This document shows positions 1 to 7,268 of a DNA stretch of 25,416 bases, one piece after another. The stretch is from an uncultured Collinsella sp. (GTDB lineage Bacteria; Actinomycetota; Coriobacteriia; Coriobacteriales; Coriobacteriaceae). The stretch's first letter is position 1. The number at the start of each line of letters is the position of its first letter. Made by a program: the position numbers and the translations under genes. The notes under the pieces were generated by a model, which saw only the letters and a program-made list of their open reading frames with translations, ran no database searches and was not told the origin of the DNA. Location of the stretch: the NCBI GenBank assembly GCA_902494135.1, contig CABUSE010000003.1:1-25416 (forward strand), read 5' to 3'.

Positions 1-2024
1 CACCTGCATCCAAGCTGCTCCAGCCCATTACGGTTGGCCCCCTTGAGCTCAAGAACCGCATTATGTTTCCGCCGCTGACCACCGGCTACGAGGAGCGTGA
101 CGGTTCCATCGGCGAGCGCAGCCTGGCTTTTTACGAGCGCTTGGCCCGTGGCGGCGTGAGCTACATCGTCATCGGCGACGTCGCTCCCGTCATGACCGCA
201 AGCCCCACGCCCAAGCTGGCAACCGACGCCCAGATCCCCACGTTTAAGGCGCTGGCCGATGCCGTCCACAAGCACGGCGCCAAGGTCGCGCTGCAGCTGT
301 TCCACCCCGAGTACGATGTGCCCGGTGTCGGCCGCATGGTCATGGGCTCCATGGCTGCCGCCAAGGCCGCGCAGGAGGCCAAGGCCGCCGGCGACGAGGA
401 GACCTTTGCCGCCAAGATGGCCGAGTCCAACGAGATCCGCAACCAGGCCTACGCCAAGCTGCACCACGACATGCAGCACTTTGTGAACGAGGCGAGCGTA
501 GAGCAGCTCACCCAGATCAAGGAGGCCATCGCCGCCTCGGCCGCCCGCGCGGAGCAGGCCGGCATCGACGCCATCGAGGTCCACGGCGACCGCTTGGTGG
601 GTTCGCTGTGCTCGGCCATCCTCAACCAGCGCGCCGACGAGTACGGCGGCTCGTTCGAGAACCGCGTCCGCTACGCGCTGGAGGTCGTCGCCGCCATTAA
701 GGAAGCCGCGCCGCAGCTGATGGTGGAGTACAAGCTCCCCGTGATTATGGAGAACCCCGACGGCACACCGCGCGGCAAGGGCGGCCTGCTGCCCGACGAG
801 GCCTGCGAGTTTGCCAAGCTGCTCGAGGGCGCGGGCATCGATATGATTCAGGTCGCACAGGCCAACCACACCGGCAACATGGGCGACACCATTCCGCCCA
901 TGGGCGCCATGCCCTACAACTGGACGCTGCCCGTGGCCGAGCGCGTCAAGGCCCTGGTCTCCGTGCCGGTGGCAACCGTCGGCCGCGTTGTCTCGGTTGA
1001 GGCCGGCGAGAAGATTCTGGAAGACGGCGCGGCCGATATCATCGCCTATGGCCGCTCGCTCATGTGCGACCCCGACATTGCGCTGAAGGCCGCCACGGGT
1101 GAGCCCATCCGCGAGTGCCTCAACTGCAACAAGGGCTGCGTCGACGCGATTCAAAATCGCAAGTACATCTCGTGCGTGCTCAATGCCGAGAACGGCGACG
1201 AGGCGACCATCGCCATTAAGCCGGGCGAGGGCGACAAGAAGATCGCCGTGGTGGGCGGCGGCATCGCCGGCCTGGAGGCCGCACGCGTGGCGGCCAAGCG
1301 CGGCTACGACGTGACCATCTACGAGGCGAGCGATCACTTGGGCGGCCAGATTGTGCTGGCGGCTGCGCCTCCGCGCAAGGACGAGATCATGCGCTCGGTC
1401 GAGTACTACGAGAAGATTCTGCCTGGCCTGGGCGTGAAGGTCGAGCTCAACCACGTCGCTAGCCCCGCGGACCTCAACGCCGCCGATGCCGCGATTGTGG
1501 CTGTGGGCGCGCACGACGTGGTCATCCCCGTTCCGGGTGGCGACTCGGACAAGGTCGTCTCGAGCTGGGACGTGCTGGCCGGCAAGGTGGAGCTCAGCGG
1601 CCGCGTCGCCGTCATTGGCGGTGGCCTGGTGGGCACCGAGACCGCCGAGTATCTGCTGCAGCACGGCTGCGAGGTGGCGATCGTGGAGATGCTCGACAAG
1701 ATTGCCGCGGGCGAGTCCGAGACCATTCTGCCGCTGATTATGAGCGACTTTGCCGAGCACAACGTGGAGCAGCACGTGAAGACCCGCCTGACCGCCATTA
1801 CCGACGAGGGCGTGGAGGCTGTTCGCACCACCGAGGACGGCGCCGAGGAGCCGGTGAAGATCGCCTGCGATTACGTGGTGATGGCCGTGGGCTCCAAGGC
1901 CAACGCGTTTGACCTGGATGGCGTGACGGTGCCCGTGACCTGCGTGGGCGACTGCTCGGGTGAGCGCACCGCCGACATTGCGAGCGCCATTCGCACGGCG
2001 TATCACGCGGCCAACGAGCTGTAG
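1..2024 (+). CDS. Old-yellow-enzyme-family NAD(P)H:flavin oxidoreductase with 4Fe-4S and FAD/NAD domains, 5'-truncated
   Basis: The reading frame is already open at base 3; residues before the first ATG (63) match the usual OYE N-terminus (QPITVGPLELKNRI...PPL), so the true start lies before the window and ATG 63 is internal. Counting from ATG 63: an FMN TIM barrel (1 to about 345), a 4Fe-4S site C352-x2-C355-x3-C359-x11-C371, a first nucleotide-binding GxGxxG near 395 (VVGGGIAGLEAA) and a second near 517 (VIGGGLVGTETA). This is the layout of 2,4-dienoyl-CoA reductase, 2-enoate reductase, BaiCD/BaiH and trimethylamine dehydrogenase, which pass electrons from NAD(P)H through FAD and Fe-S to FMN and reduce an activated C=C bond. 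Two oddities: an Ala/Lys/Glu-rich helical stretch around residues 97-140, and HGDRLVG at 174-180 where relatives usually have an H...GYL motif. The substrate cannot be named. A terminator follows at once, so it ends its transcript. Confidence 0.88.
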   Translation, partial: PASKLLQPITVGPLELKNRIMFPPLTTGYEERDGSIGERSLAFYERLARGGVSYIVIGDVAPVMTASPTPKLATDAQIPTFKALADAVHKHGAKVALQLFHPEYDVPGVGRMVMGSMAAAKAAQEAKAAGDEETFAAKMAESNEIRNQAYAKLHHDMQHFVNEASVEQLTQIKEAIAASAARAEQAGIDAIEVHGDRLVGSLCSAILNQRADEYGGSFENRVRYALEVVAAIKEAAPQLMVEYKLPVIMENPDGTPRGKGGLLPDEACEFAKLLEGAGIDMIQVAQANHTGNMGDTIPPMGAMPYNWTLPVAERVKALVSVPVATVGRVVSVEAGEKILEDGAADIIAYGRSLMCDPDIALKAATGEPIRECLNCNKGCVDAIQNRKYISCVLNAENGDEATIAIKPGEGDKKIAVVGGGIAGLEAARVAAKRGYDVTIYEASDHLGGQIVLAAAPPRKDEIMRSVEYYEKILPGLGVKVELNHVASPADLNAADAAIVAVGAHDVVIPVPGGDSDKVVSSWDVLAGKVELSGRVAVIGGGLVGTETAEYLLQHGCEVAIVEMLDKIAAGESETILPLIMSDFAEHNVEQHVKTRLTAITDEGVEAVRTTEDGAEEPVKIACDYVVMAVGSKANAFDLDGVTVPVTCVGDCSGERTADIASAIRTAYHAANEL

Positions 2025-2099
2025 TTGAACATCGCGGCCAGGCGGGGCGGTAGCACGGATCCGTCTCGCCCGGCTGTGCCCCGTCGGGTGTCAACCGGT

Positions 2100-2140
2100 G
2101 CGGGGCCTGCAAGCGCAGCAGGTCCCGCCCTTTTTGTTTT
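2100..2140 (+). terminator. Rho-independent terminator of the flavin reductase gene
   Basis: CGGGGCCTGC (2101-2110) pairs with GCAGGTCCCG (2118-2127) through ten base pairs, one of them G-T, around a 7-nt loop. G2100 and C2128 add another pair. CCCTTTTTGTTTT follows. This is a textbook intrinsic terminator 75 bases after the stop codon. Confidence 0.9.
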
Positions 2141-2464
2141 GCTCCGGTGGATGGCAATGCGCGGTAACCATGAGGAGTGAGGACGTCTACTGCCTTGCAG
2201 ATCACTCAAAATTATTGGGGGAGGGGTTAATAATTATATCCTCTATACCAAAGGACATAAAGAGATGCCAATTTTGTTGACAAGCGAATGACGATTAGCT
2301 GCGAGTCAGCTACCAGCGTAAATAATCGATAAAGAAATGTCGTAATTTGGTGCCAAATGCCCAGATAACGCCGCGTCTGCTTTAATTAACTGCTTTGAGC
2401 AAACAGTAAAATGCTACTATCTAACTTGCACGTAAGAAGGCAGATTAACGGTTAAGGCTAAGAA
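2141..2464. other. Gene-free, AT-richer intergenic stretch
   Basis: About 320 bases with no convincing coding region, visibly richer in A/T than the flanking genes. It holds small dyads: TAGCTG/CAGCTA (2296-2312, 5-nt loop) and ATTTGG-tg-CCAAAT (2345-2358), the latter operator-like. A perfect TTGACA (2277-2282) has no acceptable -10 at 16-18 nt. The region probably carries the promoter and control sites of the HTH gene at 2465; nothing more specific can be supported. Confidence 0.5.
2395..2423 (+). promoter_or_regulatory. Candidate promoter of the orphan HTH gene
   Basis: TTGAGC (2395-2400) and TATCTA (2418-2423) are separated by 17 bases and lie about 40 bases before the start codon. The -35 matches the consensus well and the -10 only in part, so this is a plausible but weak sigma-70-type call. 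Confidence 0.35.
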
Positions 2465-2869
2465 GTGGCAGGTATGTCGGAAGCAACTAGGACTCGCACG
2501 CATGCGCCCGAGGTTAGACAGCGCGCCGTCGAGATCCTCCAAGAGGGGGTCGGTCATCGCGCCCTCGCCGCGGAGCTTGGCATTCCCCAGGCCACGGCTC
2601 GTCAGTGGGCCCGCGCGTATGCTGTGGGCGGTGCCGACGCCGTTCTCAACGCCGGTTCGCATCATCACACCTATTCGTACGAAGTTAAGCTCGCCGTGGT
2701 CAAGGACCGCTTGGAAAACGGCTTAACGGTTCGCGAGGCCATGATCAAACACAAGATTCCAAGCGAGTCTTCGGTTAAGGCCTGGTGCCGCCAGTATCGC
2801 GAGAGCGGTGAGTCCGCACTGGTCGATAAGCCGCGGGGTCGCAAGCCGCGCGTTAAAAAGGCGGAATAG
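2465..2869 (+). CDS. Orphan IS3/IS150 OrfA-like double helix-turn-helix protein
   Basis: A 134-residue basic protein with two consecutive HTH units. The first is at about residues 14-60 (VRQRAVEILQ...ALAAELGIPQATARQWARAY), the second at about 70-120 (VKLAVVKDRLENGLTVREAMIKHKIPSESSVKAWCRQY-type), followed by a basic tail rich in KPRGRK. This pattern and length match OrfA (InsJ-like) DNA-binding proteins of the IS3/IS150 group. No OrfB integrase (DDE) follows: a terminator sits 13 bases after the stop, and no IS-type terminal inverted repeats were seen. It may be an IS remnant or a domesticated DNA-binding protein. The start is GTG 2465 (weak AGG at 2455-2457) or ATG 2474; neither has a strong ribosome binding site. 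It lies immediately upstream of the hydrogenase operon on the same strand, but a regulatory link is speculative. Confidence 0.72.
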   Translation: MAGMSEATRTRTHAPEVRQRAVEILQEGVGHRALAAELGIPQATARQWARAYAVGGADAVLNAGSHHHTYSYEVKLAVVKDRLENGLTVREAMIKHKIPSESSVKAWCRQYRESGESALVDKPRGRKPRVKKAE

Positions 2870-2881
2870 CAAACGGGATGG

Positions 2882-2905
2882 TGCGCCCACAGGGGCGCAT
2901 TTTTC
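2882..2905 (+). terminator. Rho-independent terminator of the orphan HTH gene
   Basis: TGCGCCC (2882-2888) and GGGCGCA (2893-2899) form a perfect 7-bp stem with a 4-nt loop, followed by TTTTTC. It separates the HTH gene from the hydrogenase operon. Confidence 0.88.
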
Positions 2906-2992
2906 TTGCCGCCTCTCTGCTCCAAAGCGGACGTGCCCTTACCCCGTACGCCTAAAACTCCCCAGTTGACCGAAAACCTGCCGTCGCTACTC

Positions 2993-3021
2993 CTCAATTG
3001 AGCTATAACGTTAAACAATTG
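2993..3021 (+). promoter_or_regulatory. Paired CAATTG palindromes around a TATAAC box upstream of the ech operon
   Basis: CTCAATTGAG (2993-3002) is a perfect 10-bp palindrome and a second CAATTG lies at 3016-3021. The two CAATTG cores are 21 bases apart, two helical turns. Between them sits TATAAC (3004-3009), a good -10 match without a clear -35. The layout suggests a regulator dimer pair covering the promoter, but no transcription evidence is available. The operon start has its own ribosome binding site GGGGGAG at 3036-3042. Confidence 0.4.
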
Positions 3022-3049
3022 CAGCGTTTTTGCACGGGGGAGTGATGGT

Positions 3050-5932
3050 ATGACGCTACTGTATTTCCTTACCCTGTTTCCGCTGGTACCGGCGCTGGGC
3101 ATGCTGCTCGCGCGCGGTGACCGCGCCCGCGATGCGGTGGGGCTTGTAGGCTCCGGCATTATTATGGCGGTGACAGTTGTAGTCGCCGTCATGTTTTTTG
3201 GCACGGGTCCGCAGAGCTTTGAGGTTGCCCCCGGCACCTCGCATGTGCTCTCGATCATCAGCTCCGTCATCGACGTCATCCTGTGCGCCGTCATCCTGTA
3301 CAACGCGCACAAATATAAGAGCGTGCTTACCACGGTGCTCGGCATAGTCCAGCTGGTGGGCTCGCTCGTCTTTGCGGCCATGACGCTGCCTGCGGCCGAA
3401 GCCGTCACGGCGACGCCGCTCTACCTAGACTACATGAGCGTGATCATGGTCCTCGCCGTCGGCATCGTCGGCAGCCTTATCTGTATCTACGCTTTGGGCT
3501 ACATGAAGGACTTCCAGGCCCATGATGAGCACGAGGCCGCGCTGCGCGGGCAGACCGCGCCCGACCGTCGTCCGCAGTTCCTGGCGCTTATGTTCCTGTT
3601 CCTCTCGGCCATGTTCGTCATCGTGACGAGCGACAACCTTGAGTGGCTGTTCTGCGGCTGGGAAATCACCACCGTGTGCTCGTTCCTTATGATTGGCTAC
3701 ACGCGCACGCCCGAGGCCATCAAAAACGCCTTTACCCAGATCATCCTCAACATGCTGGGCGGTATCGCGTTTTTGGCCGGACTCATGTACCTGCACGTTA
3801 ACGGCATGCCGCTGACCATCTCGGGCATGATTGAGCTTTCCGGCGCCGGAACCGCGCAGTCCGCGCTGCTGGTGATGCCGGTCATCCTGTTGTCGCTCGC
3901 CGCGCTCACCAAGGCCGCACAGATGCCGTTCCACACTTGGCTGTTGGGTGCCATGGTTGCCCCCACGCCCACGAGCGCCCTGCTGCACTCGTCAACCATG
4001 GTCAAAGCCGGCGTGTTCCTGATGGTCAAGCTGAGCCCGCTCTATGCCATCTATCCCGTGACCGGCTTTATGGTCACGAGCGTGGGCGCCATCACGTTTT
4101 TGCTCGCTGCCCTTATGGCCATCTCGCAGAGCAATGCCAAGCGCGTGCTCGCGTACTCCACCATTTCCAACTTGGGCCTCATCAGTGCTTGCTTGGGTGT
4201 CGGCGCGCCCGAGGCCGTATGGGCGGCCATCTTCCTGATCCTGTTCCACACGGTGGCAAAGTCGCTGCTGTTCCTGTGCGTGGGCACGGCCGAGCATCAT
4301 ATCGGCAGCCGCAATATCGAGGACATGGACGGTATGTTCAGCCGCATGCCGCACCTGACGCGCCTGATGATGCTGGGCATCATGGGCATGTTTGTGGCGC
4401 CGTTTGGCATGCTCGTGTCCAAGTGGGGCGCTCTGGTGGCGTTCGCGCAGACCGGCAACGTGCTCATGATCATGGTGCTTGCCTTTGGCTCGGCCGCGAC
4501 GTTCTTCTTCTGGGGCAAGTGGCTTGCCAAGCTTTCGGGCGTCGACCCCACGGCTCAAAACGTTGAGGTCAATGTCCATAAGACCGAATGGATGGCGCTC
4601 AACACCATCGCCGCGCTGCTGATTCTGTGCTGCGTGGCGTTCCCGCTCATCTCGAGCGGTTTGGTGTCGCCTTACTTGGCCATGGTGTTTGGCCGCGTGC
4701 CATACGTTATTGGCAAAGACGCCATGTATCTGATGGTGGTTATCGTGGCGTTTATCGCCGTGGTGCTGCTGACTTCATTCCGCGTGAGCAACAAGCCGCA
4801 CGTCAACGTGTACCTTTCGGGTGTGGGAACCGACAAATATCGCCATTTCCGCGGCTCGATGGGGCACGAGGTGAAGGCCGAAAAGCGCAATTGGTACTCG
4901 GAGGACGCCCTTGGCGAGAAGCGTATTGGCCCCGCGGGCAGCGTCGTGTGCTGCAGCATTATCTTGTTTGCGCTGCTGTGCTGCGCATGGATTGGGCCCG
5001 AGAGGCTTGCCATGAGCGCGCCCTCGGTGTTGCGCGGCAAGTATTTTGAAGGTTCGGGCGTCGTGGGCATCTTTATAGGCACCGTGGCGTTTGCCTTGAT
5101 TGCGCCGCTTGTGGGCGGTTTGATCGACGGCGTTGACCGCAAACTTTCGGCCCGTATGCAGGGCCGCGTGGGCCCGCGCCTGCTCCAGCCTTTCTACGAC
5201 GTTGCCAAGCTGCTGCGCAAAGCCCCTGCCAGCGTAAACACCATGGACGATACCTATATGGCGTGCGCGCTCATCTTTACCGTCGTGGGCGGCGGCATCT
5301 TTGTGTCGGGCTCTAACACGCTACTGTGCGCTTTTATGGTGACGCTCGCCGCGATCTTTGTGGTGTTGGCGTCCGCCTCGACGCAAAGCCCGTTTGCCCA
5401 GGTTGGCGCCGATCGCGAGCTGCTGCAGGTCATGAGTTACGAGCCCGCCGTTCTGCTGATGAGCGTGGGCCTGTACCTTGCCACCGACAGTTTCGATTCC
5501 ATCGCCGTGACGGGGCAGTCGGTCCCCATCATCGTGTACAGCGCACCCATTTTCCTCGCGTTGCTCGCGGTGCTTACCATCAAGCTGCGCAAGTCGCCGT
5601 TTGACCTTTCGTACTCGCATCACGCGCATCAGGAGATCGTCCAGGGCGTCGCCACCGAGATGAGCGGCGGCACGCTGGCCAAGATGACCCTTATGCACTG
5701 GTGCGAGACCGTGCTGTTTTTGATGTGGGTGGGCATGTTCTTTGTTTGGGACAACCCCGTGAGCTGGGTTGTAGCCCTGGTCGTGATGGCCGCGACGTAT
5801 TTTGTCGAGGTCCTGATCGACAACACCTTCGCACGCAGCACCTGGCGCAGCTGCTTTAGGCTCGGATGGGGCGTGGCGCTGGTGTTTGGCCTGCTCAACC
5901 TTATGCCCATCCTCGTCGACGTATTTATTTAG
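3050..5932 (+). CDS. echAB: Fused Ech hydrogenase membrane subunits EchA-EchB (NuoL-like antiporter plus NuoH/HycD-like)
   Basis: A 960-residue integral membrane protein joining two normally separate subunits. Residues 1 to about 650 are an EchA/HycC/NuoL-type proton-conducting subunit. Likely channel residues are E205 (CGWEITT), K288 (LTKAAQMPFHTWL), H313 and K319 (HSSTMVKAG) and K458 (VSKWGA). Residues from about 665 to 960 are an EchB/HycD/NuoH-type subunit with the DRKLSARMQGRVGPR loop (near 697-711), E798 in YEPAVLL and the SPFDL...HQEIVQG...EMSGG segment (850-873). The join is a hydrophilic stretch (about 590-635) plus one hydrophobic segment, all in one open frame with no internal start or stop. 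ATG 3050 has GGGGGAG seven bases upstream. In Ech these subunits couple ferredoxin oxidation and H2 formation to ion translocation. It is the first gene of the operon, 12 bases before echC. Confidence 0.9.
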   Translation: MTLLYFLTLFPLVPALGMLLARGDRARDAVGLVGSGIIMAVTVVVAVMFFGTGPQSFEVAPGTSHVLSIISSVIDVILCAVILYNAHKYKSVLTTVLGIVQLVGSLVFAAMTLPAAEAVTATPLYLDYMSVIMVLAVGIVGSLICIYALGYMKDFQAHDEHEAALRGQTAPDRRPQFLALMFLFLSAMFVIVTSDNLEWLFCGWEITTVCSFLMIGYTRTPEAIKNAFTQIILNMLGGIAFLAGLMYLHVNGMPLTISGMIELSGAGTAQSALLVMPVILLSLAALTKAAQMPFHTWLLGAMVAPTPTSALLHSSTMVKAGVFLMVKLSPLYAIYPVTGFMVTSVGAITFLLAALMAISQSNAKRVLAYSTISNLGLISACLGVGAPEAVWAAIFLILFHTVAKSLLFLCVGTAEHHIGSRNIEDMDGMFSRMPHLTRLMMLGIMGMFVAPFGMLVSKWGALVAFAQTGNVLMIMVLAFGSAATFFFWGKWLAKLSGVDPTAQNVEVNVHKTEWMALNTIAALLILCCVAFPLISSGLVSPYLAMVFGRVPYVIGKDAMYLMVVIVAFIAVVLLTSFRVSNKPHVNVYLSGVGTDKYRHFRGSMGHEVKAEKRNWYSEDALGEKRIGPAGSVVCCSIILFALLCCAWIGPERLAMSAPSVLRGKYFEGSGVVGIFIGTVAFALIAPLVGGLIDGVDRKLSARMQGRVGPRLLQPFYDVAKLLRKAPASVNTMDDTYMACALIFTVVGGGIFVSGSNTLLCAFMVTLAAIFVVLASASTQSPFAQVGADRELLQVMSYEPAVLLMSVGLYLATDSFDSIAVTGQSVPIIVYSAPIFLALLAVLTIKLRKSPFDLSYSHHAHQEIVQGVATEMSGGTLAKMTLMHWCETVLFLMWVGMFFVWDNPVSWVVALVVMAATYFVEVLIDNTFARSTWRSCFRLGWGVALVFGLLNLMPILVDVFI

Positions 5933-5944
5933 GAGGCGGCATCC

Positions 5945-6547
5945 ATGGATCATAAAATGTCGCGCTCGCCGTGGGTTATTCATTACGACGGTTCGAGCTG
6001 CAACGGATGCGATATCGAGGTGCTGGCCTCGCTCACGCCGCTGTTCGATGCGGAGCGCTTTGGCGTGGTCAATACCGGCAACCCCAAGCATGCGGATATC
6101 TTTTTGGTGACGGGGTCGGTCAACGCGCAGAATCTGCCCGTCGTGCGCCAGATTTACAACCAGATGATCGAGCCCAAGTGTGTGGTGGCCTGCGGTATCT
6201 GCGCGTGTTCGGGCGGCGTGTTCCGCGATGCCTATAACGTAATCGGCGGCGTGGACCGCGCGATTCCCGTGGACGTGTACGCGCCCGGGTGCGCCATTCG
6301 TCCCGAGACCGTGATCGATGCCATTGTGGAGGCGTGCGGCATTCTGGACCAGAAGGAGGCCGTGATGCGCGCCGGCGGCGATCCGCTTACCGTGGGCGGC
6401 GCCGCTACTTGGGACGGTGGCGTTGAGCTGGGCGAGGACGGGTTTGTGGCTGCGGGGGCCGGGGCCGGGGCCGTCGCCGGTGACGGCGTCGAGGTCAACG
6501 TGTCCACCAGGTCCGCCGCGCCCGCCGCTGCAAAGGAGGCCGAGTAA
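5945..6547 (+). CDS. echC: Ech hydrogenase small subunit EchC (NuoB/HycG-like)
   Basis: The small electron-transfer subunit that holds the 4Fe-4S cluster next to the NiFe subunit. Residues 1 to about 140 give the NuoB/HycG fold: SSCNGCD with C19 and C22, CGICACSGG with C86 aligned to the third ligand, and APGCAIRPE with C116. SPWVIHYDG near the N-terminus is typical of Ech-type small subunits. Residues from about 141 to 200 are an extra Gly/Ala-rich, low-complexity tail not needed for the fold. AGGAGG (5931-5936) overlaps the echAB stop and sits 8 bases before ATG 5945. The stop TAA shares its last base with the echD start (TAATG), which indicates translational coupling. Confidence 0.93.
   Translation: MDHKMSRSPWVIHYDGSSCNGCDIEVLASLTPLFDAERFGVVNTGNPKHADIFLVTGSVNAQNLPVVRQIYNQMIEPKCVVACGICACSGGVFRDAYNVIGGVDRAIPVDVYAPGCAIRPETVIDAIVEACGILDQKEAVMRAGGDPLTVGGAATWDGGVELGEDGFVAAGAGAGAVAGDGVEVNVSTRSAAPAAAKEAE
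6455..6472 (+). repeat. Three-unit GGGGCC hexanucleotide repeat inside echC
   Basis: Three perfect tandem GGGGCC units encode part of the Gly-Ala run in the EchC tail. Because the unit is 6 bp, slippage would add or remove Gly-Ala pairs without breaking the frame. Confidence 0.85.
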
Positions 6548-7263
6548 TGCAAAAGGCTATCTATACCATCGTCGGGATCGACGAGCTCCTGTCGCATGTC
6601 CAGGCGCTCAAGGGCGTTGGCGCGCGCTTTGTGCAGATGCACGCCGAACGCAACGTCGACGACGGCACGTATCGCCTGGTCTATACATTTATCAACGTTC
6701 GTGCTGCTCAGGAGCATATTGTGCAGGACGGCAACTATGCGATCGAAAACCTGGTGGTTGAGGGAATTGATCAGTACCAGGAGATTCCGTCTATCAGTTC
6801 GTACTATCCGGCGGTATTCCCGTTTGAAAACGAGGCCCACGACCTGTTTGGTCTTGCCATTACCGACATGCAGATCGACTTTAAGGGCTTTTTCTACCAG
6901 GTCTCGACTGCCGAGCCCATGAGCGTTATCACGCCCGAGGTGAAGGCCGCGCGCGAGAAAGCCATGAAGGTCCGTGCGGCTGCCGAGGCCAAGGCGCGCA
7001 AGGTCGCGGCCGAGAAGGCCGCCACGGCTGCGGCTGCTGCAGGGGAAGGCGCTGCGAGCGCCGGCGATGCCGCGGGCGTCGCTGCTCAGCCCGCTGCGAC
7101 TGCCGGCTCCGATGCCCAGCATGACGATGCCGCTGCCAAGGCCGCGCTCAAGGCTGCCGAGATGGAGGCAAAGCTCGCTGCCATGGATCCCGAGAAAGCG
7201 GCCAAGGTCCGCGCGGCGCTTGCCGCCAAGGCCGCCCGCGACAAGCAGAAAAAGGAGGCGTAA
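6547..7263 (+). CDS. echD: Ech hydrogenase subunit EchD (NuoC-like) with Ala/Lys-rich C-terminal tail
   Basis: A 238-residue protein. Residues 1 to about 125 form a NuoC/EchD domain, recognised by the segment YPAVFPFENEAHDLFGL (about 87-103), which corresponds to the NuoC signature ending in DLFG. This subunit packs between the small and large subunits. The remaining 110 residues or so are very rich in Ala, Lys and Glu (for example AEAKARKVAAEKAATAAAAA and PEKAAKVRAALAAKAARDKQ) and are predicted by eye to be helical, charged and outside the fold. AAAGGAGG (6532-6539) lies 7 bases before ATG 6547, which overlaps the echC stop. In FHL-type (HycE) enzymes the NuoC and NuoD parts are fused; here they are separate, which supports Ech rather than formate hydrogenlyase. 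Confidence 0.9.
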   Translation: MQKAIYTIVGIDELLSHVQALKGVGARFVQMHAERNVDDGTYRLVYTFINVRAAQEHIVQDGNYAIENLVVEGIDQYQEIPSISSYYPAVFPFENEAHDLFGLAITDMQIDFKGFFYQVSTAEPMSVITPEVKAAREKAMKVRAAAEAKARKVAAEKAATAAAAAGEGAASAGDAAGVAAQPAATAGSDAQHDDAAAKAALKAAEMEAKLAAMDPEKAAKVRAALAAKAARDKQKKEA

Positions 7264-7268
7264 GGTCC

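Noticed and set aside
2098..2280. 60-codon plus-strand open frame after the flavin reductase
   Set aside because: It runs through the terminator stem, has no family likeness and no proper ribosome binding site.
2277..2282. Perfect TTGACA as promoter of the HTH gene
   Set aside because: There is no -10-like hexamer 16-18 bases downstream.
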